NCBI GenBank assembly: GCA_964386505.1
Contig: CAYLSM010000134.1
Location: 1 to 11,958, forward strand
Reading direction: 5' to 3'
Source: JAJFUG01 sp964386505
GTDB taxonomy: Bacteria; Gemmatimonadota; Glassbacteria; GWA2-58-10
DNA: 11,958 nucleotides
In this document: positions 1 through 6,005 of the stretch, in pieces
Position numbering within the stretch: position 1 is the first letter of the stretch
Layout: each line of letters begins with the position of its first letter
Notes under the pieces: generated by a model
The model's input: only the letters and a program-made list of their open reading frames with translations
What the model was told of the DNA's origin: nothing
Databases searched by the model: none
Made by a program: the position numbers and the translations under genes

Positions 1-225
1 GGCTGCCGTATTCCGCCCGGACACCCCGAGGCCTACATCGAGTCGTTCGGCAACACCTACCTGGGCGCGGTAGCCTCGATCCGCGAGGCCGAGTCCGGGC
101 AGAAAATCAGTCCGCGCCTGGACCATCCGGGCGTGGAGGACGGGGTGAGAGGGCTGGCTTTCATCGAGACCGTGATCGAAAGCGCCAAGAGCCAGGCCAA
201 GTGGACGCCGTTCAAGAAATTCTGA
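1..225 (+). CDS. Gfo/Idh/MocA-family oxidoreductase, C-terminal fragment (5' end outside window)
   Basis: An open frame runs from the first base to a TGA at 223-225, giving the last 74 residues of a protein whose start lies upstream. The fragment begins GCRIPPGHPEAYIESF and ends WTPFKKF. The pattern 'R-I-P-P-G-H-P-E-A-Y-I-E-(S/A)-F', followed about 40 residues later by 'D-G-V-R-G-L-A-F-I-E-T-V-I-E-S-A', is the usual C-terminal end of sugar or inositol dehydrogenases of the Gfo/Idh/MocA family. These are NAD(P)-dependent enzymes with an N-terminal Rossmann domain and a C-terminal alpha/beta domain. The Rossmann half is not in the window, so cofactor motifs cannot be checked. It lies 78 bases upstream of the sugar isomerase gene and probably shares its pathway. 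Identification rests on the C-terminal motif only. Confidence 0.8.
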   Translation, partial: GCRIPPGHPEAYIESFGNTYLGAVASIREAESGQKISPRLDHPGVEDGVRGLAFIETVIESAKSQAKWTPFKKF

Positions 226-236
226 AGATAAACAGT

Positions 237-263
237 GGGGCTCGCCTCGTTTGGGCGGGCCCT
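237..263 (+). terminator. GC-rich hairpin between dehydrogenase and isomerase genes (attenuator or weak terminator)
   Basis: Bases 238-246 (GGGCTCGCC) pair with 254-262 (GGCGGGCCC) over nine positions with one G-U pair and a 7-base loop. A pyrimidine-rich, T-rich stretch (TTCCATTTCCTTTT) follows directly. The T run is interrupted, so a full intrinsic terminator is uncertain; partial termination or 3'-end protection of the upstream message is as likely. The hairpin also argues that a longer reading frame opening at GTG 235 is not the real start of the next gene. Confidence 0.4.
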
Positions 264-290
264 TCCATTTCCTTTTCCGAATGAGATGAC

Positions 291-297
291 AAGGAGG
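291..297 (+). promoter_or_regulatory. Shine-Dalgarno site that sets the isomerase start
   Basis: AAGGAGG lies six bases before the GTG at 304. The competing in-frame starts (GTG 235, ATG 286) have no comparable site, so GTG 304 is chosen. Confidence 0.8.
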
Positions 298-303
298 CGC
301 AGC

Positions 304-1296
304 GTGGGACGTCCGGTAACACTTTTCACCGGCCAGTGGGCCGACCTGCCTTTGGAAACCCTGTGCGCCAAGGCGCGCGATTTCGGCTACGACGGGCTGG
401 AGCTGGCCTGCTGGGGCGACCACATGGAGCTGGACAAGGCCCTGAGCGAGCCGGATTACCTGAGCAACAAGAAAAAGACCCTCGAAAAGTACGGCCTCAA
501 GTGCTGGGCCATCTCGAACCACCTCTCGGGCCAGCTCACGCTGGACCTCAACAATGACGGCCGCTCGGACGGGTTCGCCCCGAAGAACCTCGCCGGCGAC
601 CCGGAGGGCCAGCGCAAGTGGGCCATCGAGGCTCAGAAAAAGGCGGCCAAGGTGGCCAGTAAATTCGGTGTGGGCGTGGTCAACGGGTTCACCGGTTCGC
701 CGATCTGGCACCTGACCTACAGTTTCCCGCCGGTGAGCAGGAAAATGATCGATGACGGGTACAAGAAATTCGCCGAGGTCTGGAACCCGATCCTGGACGT
801 TTACGCAGCCGAGGGGATCAAGTTCGCCCTGGAGGTGCACCCCACCGAGATCGCATTCGACATAGTCACCACCCGGCGCGCCCTCAAGGCCATCGACAAC
901 CGGCCGGAGTTCGGCTTCAATTTCGACCCCAGCCACCTTCACTGGCAGGGGATCGATCCGGTGCGTTTCATCCAGGAGTTCGGTGACCGCATCTTCCACG
1001 TGCACATGAAAGACGCCATTGTGACGCTGGACGGCACCTCGGGAATTATCAGCAGCTACCTTAATTTCGACGAGGCCGGGCGGGGCTGGAATTTCCGCAG
1101 CCTCGGGCGCGGGGATGTCAATTTCGAGGAGATCATCCGCGAGCTGAACCGTATCGGCTACAAGGGACCGCTTTCGGTGGAGTGGGAGGATGCCGGCATG
1201 GACCGCGAGCACGGAGCCGCTGAGGCCTGCGAGTTCGTGCGCAATGTCGATTTCCCGTCCTCGGCCACTGTGTTCGATGAGGCTTTCGGCGAGTAG
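304..1296 (+). CDS. Sugar phosphate isomerase/epimerase-like TIM-barrel protein (xylose isomerase-like/AP endonuclease 2 family)
   Basis: A 330-residue cytoplasmic protein with no signal peptide, starting MGRPVTLFTGQWADLPLE. It matches the xylose isomerase-like TIM-barrel superfamily (AP2Ec; IolE, IolI and related epimerases). Visible hallmarks are LEVHPTE (E177, H179, E182), FNFDPSHLHWQG (D208, H211, H213), HVHMKDA (H232, H234, D237) and LSVEWED (E293, E295). The acidic and histidine residues at these strand ends are the usual divalent-metal and substrate ligands. Members isomerise or epimerise free or keto sugars and inositol derivatives; some act in 3-keto-glycoside or C-glycoside breakdown alongside Gfo/Idh/MocA oxidases. 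Being flanked by such dehydrogenases and a ThuA gene, it likely processes their keto-sugar product. Fold assignment is firm; the substrate is unknown. GTG start chosen from the AAGGAGG at 291-297. Confidence 0.87.
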   Translation: MGRPVTLFTGQWADLPLETLCAKARDFGYDGLELACWGDHMELDKALSEPDYLSNKKKTLEKYGLKCWAISNHLSGQLTLDLNNDGRSDGFAPKNLAGDPEGQRKWAIEAQKKAAKVASKFGVGVVNGFTGSPIWHLTYSFPPVSRKMIDDGYKKFAEVWNPILDVYAAEGIKFALEVHPTEIAFDIVTTRRALKAIDNRPEFGFNFDPSHLHWQGIDPVRFIQEFGDRIFHVHMKDAIVTLDGTSGIISSYLNFDEAGRGWNFRSLGRGDVNFEEIIRELNRIGYKGPLSVEWEDAGMDREHGAAEACEFVRNVDFPSSATVFDEAFGE

Positions 1297-1325
1297 TCCA
1301 ACCCCTGTTTCCGGAGACAGCGGCT

Positions 1326-2066
1326 ATGCGCGGCAGAATCCTGTTCCTTCTGGTTGCAACGACTGTGGCTTGTTTCTCGCTTGTCAGGGCCGAGGAAAAG
1401 AAGGCTGAGCCGGTGGCGACCCTTCTGCTGATCACCGGGGCCGACCCCTTCCACGACTGGCGCTCCAGCCTGCCCGATTTGCGCAAGGACCTGGAGGAGG
1501 GAGGTTTCAAGGTAGTGGTGACCGAGGACCCCTGGGTCCTGACCACCGAGGGGATGAAAGCCTACGACGGGATCGTGATGCAGGCCTATCCGGACAAACG
1601 CTGGCCTGCTCCGGTCGAGTCGGCTCTGATCTCGCTGGTCAAGGGCGGCATGGGGATCGGAATCGTGCACAGCGCCGACAACGCGTTCCCAGGCTGGAGC
1701 GAGTTCGAGGACATGGTGGGCCTGCTCTGGCGCACGGATGACACGCACCACGCCGGGCACGACCATTACGGCCCCTACACGGTGAAGATCACGGACAAGG
1801 AGCATTTCATCACCCGCGGGATGCAGGATTTCCCGACCACGGACGAGCTGTACCGCGACCTGACCAAGTACTCGGATTTCCAGGTCCTGGCCACCGCGTT
1901 CAGCCGGGACAAGCAGACCGACTACCCGATCCTGATGGTCAAGACCTACGGCAAGGGCCGTGTTTTCCACACCGTGCTGGGCCATGACGCGGTCTCGATG
2001 CAGGCCGCAGGGTTCCGCACCACGATTCAGCGTGGCATGCTCTGGGCGATCTGTAAGGATAAATAA
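1326..2066 (+). CDS. Secreted ThuA-like domain protein
   Basis: A 246-residue protein with a 22-residue N-terminal signal sequence (MRGRILFLLVATTVACFSLVRA, likely cut after VRA), so probably periplasmic. The Cys at 16 is not in a convincing lipobox. The rest matches the ThuA (trehalose-utilisation) family, a class I glutamine amidotransferase-like fold: HDW at 43-45 with a following paired-helix region, YDGIVMQAYPD, GIGIVHSADNAF (H115), a His-rich WRTDDTHHAGHDHYGPY segment, and near the end YGKGRVFHTVLGHD. ThuA proteins are linked to 3-keto-disaccharide and trehalose metabolism together with Gfo/Idh/MocA dehydrogenases such as ThuB, the same pairing as here. The biochemical step is not settled. 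Start ATG has GGAG at 1313-1316; a small hairpin (1305-1310 with 1315-1320, CCGG loop) could partly cover that site. It lies 29 bases after the isomerase and 35 before the next dehydrogenase. Confidence 0.85.
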   Translation: MRGRILFLLVATTVACFSLVRAEEKKAEPVATLLLITGADPFHDWRSSLPDLRKDLEEGGFKVVVTEDPWVLTTEGMKAYDGIVMQAYPDKRWPAPVESALISLVKGGMGIGIVHSADNAFPGWSEFEDMVGLLWRTDDTHHAGHDHYGPYTVKITDKEHFITRGMQDFPTTDELYRDLTKYSDFQVLATAFSRDKQTDYPILMVKTYGKGRVFHTVLGHDAVSMQAAGFRTTIQRGMLWAICKDK

Positions 2067-2101
2067 CCACTGTCCCCTCACACTTTGCGAGGCGTTAAGC
2101 G

Positions 2102-3472
2102 ATGAGCGAACACAGCGATAAGAAAAACCTGAACCGTCGTGAACTGCTCAAGTCGGGTGCATTTTTCGCCATGGCCGGGGCCGGCCTGACCGCCGCACCG
2201 CTGATGGGTGCCGCGGCCAAGAAAGCCGCAGGGGCCAATGACCGTATCAGGGTCGGTGTGCTCGGGCCGGGCAAGCAGGGCCGCTCCAACATGATGGCGT
2301 TCGCCTCCAACCCCGAGATCGAGATCGCCGCGGTCTGCGACTGCTACAAGCCCAACCTCGACCTGGGGCTCAAGGCCCTGGCCGAGGCCGGCAAGCCGGT
2401 GCCCAAGACTTTCGCCGATTTCCGCAAGGTGCTGGAGCTGAAGGATATCGATTGCGTGATGATCGCCTCGCCCGACCACTGGCATCCGGCCATGACCGTG
2501 ATGGCCTGCCAGGCCGGCAAGGACGTGTACGTGGAAAAGCCGGTCTCGGTCTGCGTGGCCGAGGGCCGTAAGATGGTCGAGGCGGCGCGCAAGTATAACC
2601 GCGTGGTGGGCGTGGGCACCCAGCAGAGATCGGGCAAGCATTTCCAGCGCGCAGTGGAGATTGTGCAGAGCGGCAAGCTGGGCAAAGTGACAGAGGTGCG
2701 CACCTGGAACTACGGCAACGAGTTCCCCAAGGGGATCGGCAACCCGCCCGACAGCCAGCCGCCCGCCGGCCTGGACTGGGACATGTGGCTGGGGCCGGCG
2801 CCCATGCGCCCGTTCAACATCAACCGTTTCGGCGTAGTGGATGACGACCGCTGGTCCAGTTTCCGCTGGTTCTGGGATTATGCCGGCGGCTGGCCCACCG
2901 ACTGGGGCACCCACCTGATCGACATCGTGCTCTGGGCCACCAAGCAGAAAGGTCCGCGCCGTGTCACCGGCATGGGCCAGAAATTCGGGCTGCAGGACAA
3001 CCGCGACACTCCGGACACCATGATCCTGTGCTACGAGTTCCCGGAATTCATCCTCACCTACGAGTGCCGCCGCTGCAGCGGCGAGAGCGGTGACGGGCAC
3101 GGTTACGGGATCGAGTTCCACGGCACGGACGGCAGCCTGTATCTGAACCGTCAGGGCTACAGTTTCCGTCCGGAGAAAGAGGATAAGGGTGACGAGACCT
3201 ATGACAAGTCCCCGGCGTTCTCGGCCGGAGAGAGCGAGCAGCACTCGCTTCACGTGAAAGCGTTTGTCGACTGCCTGAAGACCCGCAAGCGCTTTGTCTC
3301 GGACATCGAGGACGGGCACCTGGCCTCGGCCACCCCGCACCTGGGCAATCTGGCCCTGCGCCTGGGGCGCAGCCTTCAGTACGACCCCGAGACCGAGCGC
3401 ATCGCCGGCGACCCCGAGGCTGACCGCATGCTTATGCGCGAGTACCGTGCACCCTGGACGCTGGAGGTCTGA
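2102..3472 (+). CDS. Tat-exported Gfo/Idh/MocA-family oxidoreductase
   Basis: A 456-residue NAD(P)-dependent sugar dehydrogenase. The N-terminus has a twin-arginine type signal (LNRRELLKSGAFF, RR at 12-13, then a hydrophobic Ala/Gly/Leu stretch to about residue 39), suggesting export in folded form with bound cofactor, as in glucose-fructose oxidoreductase. The Rossmann motif GPGKQG is at 55-60, followed by VCDCY at the end of the second strand, then MIASPDHWH, and the family EKP motif at 145-147. The C-terminal half shows the subgroup pattern WFWDYAGGWPTDWGTHLID, typical of the many exported paralogues in Planctomycetota, Verrucomicrobiota and related phyla. Substrate is not predictable. Start ATG is nine bases after GAGG at 2089-2092. 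It ends the cluster; the intrinsic terminator at 3532 follows. Confidence 0.9.
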   Translation: MSEHSDKKNLNRRELLKSGAFFAMAGAGLTAAPLMGAAAKKAAGANDRIRVGVLGPGKQGRSNMMAFASNPEIEIAAVCDCYKPNLDLGLKALAEAGKPVPKTFADFRKVLELKDIDCVMIASPDHWHPAMTVMACQAGKDVYVEKPVSVCVAEGRKMVEAARKYNRVVGVGTQQRSGKHFQRAVEIVQSGKLGKVTEVRTWNYGNEFPKGIGNPPDSQPPAGLDWDMWLGPAPMRPFNINRFGVVDDDRWSSFRWFWDYAGGWPTDWGTHLIDIVLWATKQKGPRRVTGMGQKFGLQDNRDTPDTMILCYEFPEFILTYECRRCSGESGDGHGYGIEFHGTDGSLYLNRQGYSFRPEKEDKGDETYDKSPAFSAGESEQHSLHVKAFVDCLKTRKRFVSDIEDGHLASATPHLGNLALRLGRSLQYDPETERIAGDPEADRMLMREYRAPWTLEV

Positions 3473-3531
3473 TCGCGGCGGGGATGATTTAAGGAATGAC
3501 TGAAATTAAGGTCATCGGTGTGTTTTTAGGG

Positions 3532-3565
3532 AACCGGGTGCGGCTCTGGCTGCACCCGGTTTTTG
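3532..3565 (+). terminator. Rho-independent terminator of the sugar cluster
   Basis: AACCGGGTGC (3532-3541) and GCACCCGGTT (3552-3561) form a perfect 10-bp stem with a 10-base loop, running straight into TTTTT (3560-3564). It lies 60 bases past the stop codon of the Tat-exported dehydrogenase. This is the clearest intrinsic terminator in the window. Confidence 0.85.
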
Positions 3566-3695
3566 CTTTCAGGCGCGCTGCTGCATGGCTGGGAATCAGT
3601 TGTCGGATCGGGTCATGTGATGGTTGAAAAAAATTCCGTGGCATAACGTGAGATCAGGAGAGGAAAACGGCAGAAAAATCCGTCCGAAATTTGAA

Positions 3696-3715
3696 TTATC
3701 CACAATCTATCCACA
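3696..3715 (+). promoter_or_regulatory. Tandem DnaA boxes (one exact, one single-mismatch)
   Basis: TTATCCACA at 3696-3704 is an exact match to the bacterial DnaA-box consensus. CTATCCACA at 3707-3715 differs at one position and lies 11 bases further on in the same direction, one helical turn, as expected for cooperative binding. Confidence 0.65.
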
Positions 3716-3852
3716 GGTGTAACCGGGTGTACGGAAAGATGACTGAAAATTCTCGTTTGTCTGTAACATTAGTTCACGCAAGAAAATAAATTCGGCGTTG
3801 TCAAATAATCAATGCCCGTTTATCTGCTGGATATTCCATTAACTGTATGGGC

Positions 3853-3861
3853 TGTGGATAA
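3853..3861 (-). promoter_or_regulatory. Exact DnaA box on the minus strand
   Basis: TGTGGATAA is the reverse complement of TTATCCACA. It lies about 140 bases after the tandem pair and in the opposite orientation, with AT-rich sequence between them. Confidence 0.6.
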
Positions 3862-3871
3862 CTCGTTGATT

Positions 3872-3885
3872 ATTCGTTAACGAAT
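3872..3885. repeat. Perfect 14-bp palindrome
   Basis: ATTCGTTAACGAAT reads the same on both strands with no spacer. This shape suits a dimeric DNA-binding protein. It lies 10 bases after the minus-strand DnaA box. No specific regulator can be named. Confidence 0.5.
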
Positions 3886-4201
3886 TCGGCGGCGTGAGAC
3901 TGTGTAAATAAAACCGATTTTTGGAACCGTCTCAGGAGAGCGAATGCAGGAGGGAACCCTCCCGGTCCACGCCAGTTTCCGGCCCTCAGGATGGGGACAG
4001 AGCGGGCAGTTGAGGCTGGGGTTTGCAAGCAATGTAGCAAAGAAAATGACAACCGATTGATCTGTTTGCAAATACACGTTTTATCTAAACCATAGAGCCT
4101 TCCGGCCGATAAATATTACAGATAAGTTAAATTGCGCCCGGGAAATACGACTGCAGAAGGCTTCCGTTTCAGATGAAGGTCCGCCAACCTTTGTATGAGC
4201 C

Positions 4202-4249
4202 GGGGTCTTGTCGTTTTCCACGGGCATGGCGCGGAAAACCCCGGACCCC
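4202..4249 (+). promoter_or_regulatory. Two-tier stem-loop directly before the glycosyltransferase start
   Basis: The outer stem GGGGTC (4202-4207) pairs with GACCCC (4244-4249). The inner stem GTTTTCC (4213-4219) pairs with GGAAAAC (4233-4239) and continues, after an A/C mismatch, with CG (4221-4222) and CG (4230-4231) around a 7-base loop. About 15 base pairs form in total. The structure ends seven bases before ATG 4257, where a ribosome binding site would be expected, so it may control translation. If translation instead starts at ATG 4173, the dyad would be inside coding sequence and less meaningful. Confidence 0.45.
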
Positions 4250-4256
4250 TGATCTC

Positions 4257-5852
4257 ATGACCGCCGACCTTTCGACTCTTTTCACCAACCTCCGATTGCT
4301 CCGGGTGCGCTATCCGGGCATTCACCGCAAGCTCAACCAGAAAATAGTCAATGGCGTGCTGGACGGCCTGTACCGGAGCGAGGACGGGCGCTACGCCTAT
4401 ATTGTTCAGGATGAAAATCAGCACTCGATCCTGATCAAGGAGTCGGCGCGCAAGATCGAGGCCGCGAACAAGCGAGTGGTGATCCTGCTGGGGATCGGCA
4501 TGGGTTACCAGCTTTTCGATGTGTTCCGGGCGCTGCATGAAGACCAGAACCTCATAGCGGTGGAGACCCGCCCCGACCTGCTCTGCAAGTCCATGTATCT
4601 GCACGACTGGCGCCCGCTGCTCAATTCCACGCGTTTCCGCCTGATGCTCGGCTTCGACCGCCACGCCATCCACGGCCTGGCGGAGTTCATAGCCACGGCC
4701 ACGCGGCGCGAGGATTTCATGGTCCTGGACAACAAGGTACTGGTTACGATCGACCAGAAACTCTACTCCTGGTGGAACCTCTATTTCTACCTGGTCTCGG
4801 GCCTGGACTACGACAGTATCCGGGTGATCAACGCCCTGATGAGCGGGTTCAACCCCTGGGACCCGGACAACCTCTATCTGAACCTGCCCTCCGAGTTCCT
4901 GGGCAAGCGCCCCGCCGAACTGGGCACGGATGAGATTTTCGGCCGTTTCCGCACCCTGTCCCAGGTGCTGAGCCCGGGGCTGGCCAGCTTGCGCAGCGGT
5001 GAGATGCCCTGGCTGAAAAGCCAGCCGCCGGTCGGCCAGCCGGGACGGGTCTCGGTGGTCCTGCTCTGCTGGAACCGCTCCGACCACACCTCGCGCTGCC
5101 TGGAGAGCCTTCTCGGACGGACCGAGTACCCGGATTTCGAGGTGATCGCGGTGGACAACGGCTCCACCGATGACACACCGGAACTGTTGCGCTCAGTGGC
5201 CCAGCGCGACAGCCGTCTTAAGCCCCTGTTCGCCGGGCGCAACCTGGGCATTGTCGCCGGACGCCAGGCCGGGCTGGAGTCCTCCTCCGGCGAGTATGTG
5301 CTGTTCCTGGACAACGACACCGAAATCGAGCAGGGCGATTTCATGCAGGTGATGGTCCAGGCCCTCGAATCCCACCCCAATGCAGGTTCCACCGGCGCTT
5401 TCGCCACCGTCTACACTTCCGACCGCAACGACTCTTTCATCCAGTGCGTACACGTGCCGGGCATGGTTGTCCCGGTGGCCTGGTGCAGCGGCTACTGCCT
5501 TATGGTGCGACGGGTCGCCCTGGACGAGATCGGCGGGCTGGACAGCGAGTCATTCCAGCCCTACGGCTCGGAGGATGTCTACCTGGGCTACAAGCTGCGT
5601 GAACACGGCTGGATGACTGTTTCAACCTCCGATCTGGTCGCCGTGACCCACCATATCGCCCACCGGGACGACCACTACGACTACGACTGGCAGAAAGCCG
5701 GCTCGGTTAACCGCAAAATGCTGCTGGAGCGTTTCGGCCCGCGCCGTCGCCTCTTGAACCCGGCCCTGGACAACAGCACGACACGGGGGCTCTGGGACCC
5801 CGAGTCCCGTGCTTTCCTGCCCAGCCCTGTCTATTCCTGCCCCAAATTGTAA
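4257..5852 (+). CDS. DUF115-like/GT2-family glycosyltransferase fusion
   Basis: A 531-residue protein with two parts. Residues about 1-240 resemble the DUF115/MptE-like region of Maf-type flagellin glycosylation proteins: RVVILLGIGMGYQL (glycine-rich turn at 79-83), then LIAVETRPDLL, a nucleotide-binding Rossmann-like pattern. From about residue 263 it is a family 2 glycosyltransferase: VSVVLLCWNRSDHTSRCLESLL, then VIAVDNGSTDDT, the DXD-type metal motif FLDNDTE (DND at 352-354), and GGLDSESFQPYGSEDVYLGY (E439, D440 acid/base region). It should transfer a sugar from an NDP-sugar to a protein or surface glycan; the acceptor is unknown. ATG 4257 is preferred because residues from ATG 4173 look non-coding and overlap the stem-loop at 4202-4249, but 4173 (AGAAGG 12 bases upstream) remains possible. 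No membrane segment is seen. Confidence 0.82.
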   Translation: MTADLSTLFTNLRLLRVRYPGIHRKLNQKIVNGVLDGLYRSEDGRYAYIVQDENQHSILIKESARKIEAANKRVVILLGIGMGYQLFDVFRALHEDQNLIAVETRPDLLCKSMYLHDWRPLLNSTRFRLMLGFDRHAIHGLAEFIATATRREDFMVLDNKVLVTIDQKLYSWWNLYFYLVSGLDYDSIRVINALMSGFNPWDPDNLYLNLPSEFLGKRPAELGTDEIFGRFRTLSQVLSPGLASLRSGEMPWLKSQPPVGQPGRVSVVLLCWNRSDHTSRCLESLLGRTEYPDFEVIAVDNGSTDDTPELLRSVAQRDSRLKPLFAGRNLGIVAGRQAGLESSSGEYVLFLDNDTEIEQGDFMQVMVQALESHPNAGSTGAFATVYTSDRNDSFIQCVHVPGMVVPVAWCSGYCLMVRRVALDEIGGLDSESFQPYGSEDVYLGYKLREHGWMTVSTSDLVAVTHHIAHRDDHYDYDWQKAGSVNRKMLLERFGPRRRLLNPALDNSTTRGLWDPESRAFLPSPVYSCPKL

Positions 5853-5946
5853 ACGCTCGCCCCATTTCAGGCATTCCCGCAAAGGCCGTCCTTGCCGCAT
5901 CGCGTCCAATTATTTATGTTCCATGCCGAAACAAAATATTTTTCAC

Positions 5947-5962
5947 TGGCACGCACCTTGCT
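5947..5962 (+). promoter_or_regulatory. Sigma-54 (RpoN) promoter
   Basis: TGGCACG (5947-5953), four bases, then TTGCT (5958-5962) matches the sigma-54 consensus TGGCACG-N4-TTGCW at every defined position. GG is at -24 and GC at -12 with correct spacing. Transcription would begin near 5972-5974, just upstream of the Shine-Dalgarno at 5994 and downstream of ATG 5916. Activation would need an enhancer-binding protein, so the HD-hydrolase gene is likely under conditional control. Confidence 0.75.
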
Positions 5963-5993
5963 TTTCTTACTCAGGTTGAACTGCCTTTTCCGG

Positions 5994-6000
5994 CGGGAGG
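5994..6000 (+). promoter_or_regulatory. Shine-Dalgarno site pointing to a CTG start
   Basis: CGGGAGG lies five bases before the in-frame CTG at 6006-6008, and about 20 bases downstream of the start point predicted from the sigma-54 promoter. No ATG, GTG or TTG is in frame at suitable distance. Confidence 0.6.
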
Positions 6001-6005
6001 TAAAC

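Larger units (their letters stand above)
3566..4201. other. Long AT-rich intergenic region with DnaA boxes; no convincing gene
   Basis: About 690 bases separate the dehydrogenase stop from the chosen start of the next gene. Hand counting gives about 42% GC for 3601-3900, against about 60% in sampled neighbouring genes. Short frames on both strands here have no family resemblance or good ribosome binding sites. The region holds two exact DnaA boxes and one near-match, a 14-bp palindrome, and a GC-rich block (about 3925-4022) containing GGAGGG-AA-CCCTCC at 3949-3962. No tRNA, known riboswitch core or transposon end was recognised. It probably also carries the promoter of the glycosyltransferase gene, but no convincing -35/-10 pair could be picked out. 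Confidence 0.7.

Noticed and set aside
235..303. Upstream extension of the isomerase from GTG 235 or ATG 286.
   Set aside because: The segment contains a 9-bp hairpin and lacks a ribosome binding site, while GTG 304 has AAGGAGG at ideal spacing and begins the conserved fold.
2078..3340. Long minus-strand open frame opposite the Tat-exported dehydrogenase (similar ones at 1158-2081, 6687-7724 and 8631-9689).
   Set aside because: Each lies opposite a gene with clear family motifs. Their translations are low-complexity, His/Val/Gln/Arg-rich strings with no recognisable domain, as expected for mirror frames of GC-rich genes.
3496..3627. Small + strand frame beginning MTEIKVIGVFLG, about 43 codons.
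   Set aside because: The AAGGA is only about one base from the ATG, and the frame reads straight through the intrinsic terminator at 3532-3565.
3912..4071. Direct repeats AACCGATT (3912, 4051) and GTTTGCAA (4021, 4064).
   Set aside because: A few repeated 8-mers are expected by chance in a 700-base region; no larger unit or target-site structure surrounds them.
3870..4077. Short minus-strand frames of about 60-66 codons in the AT-rich spacer.
   Set aside because: No ribosome binding site or family resemblance; they cross the palindrome and the GC-rich block.
4057..4087. Possible sigma-70 promoter TTGATC with TTATCT or TATCTA downstream.
   Set aside because: The -10 match is poor at 18-base spacing and the better hexamer is at 19; not enough to annotate.
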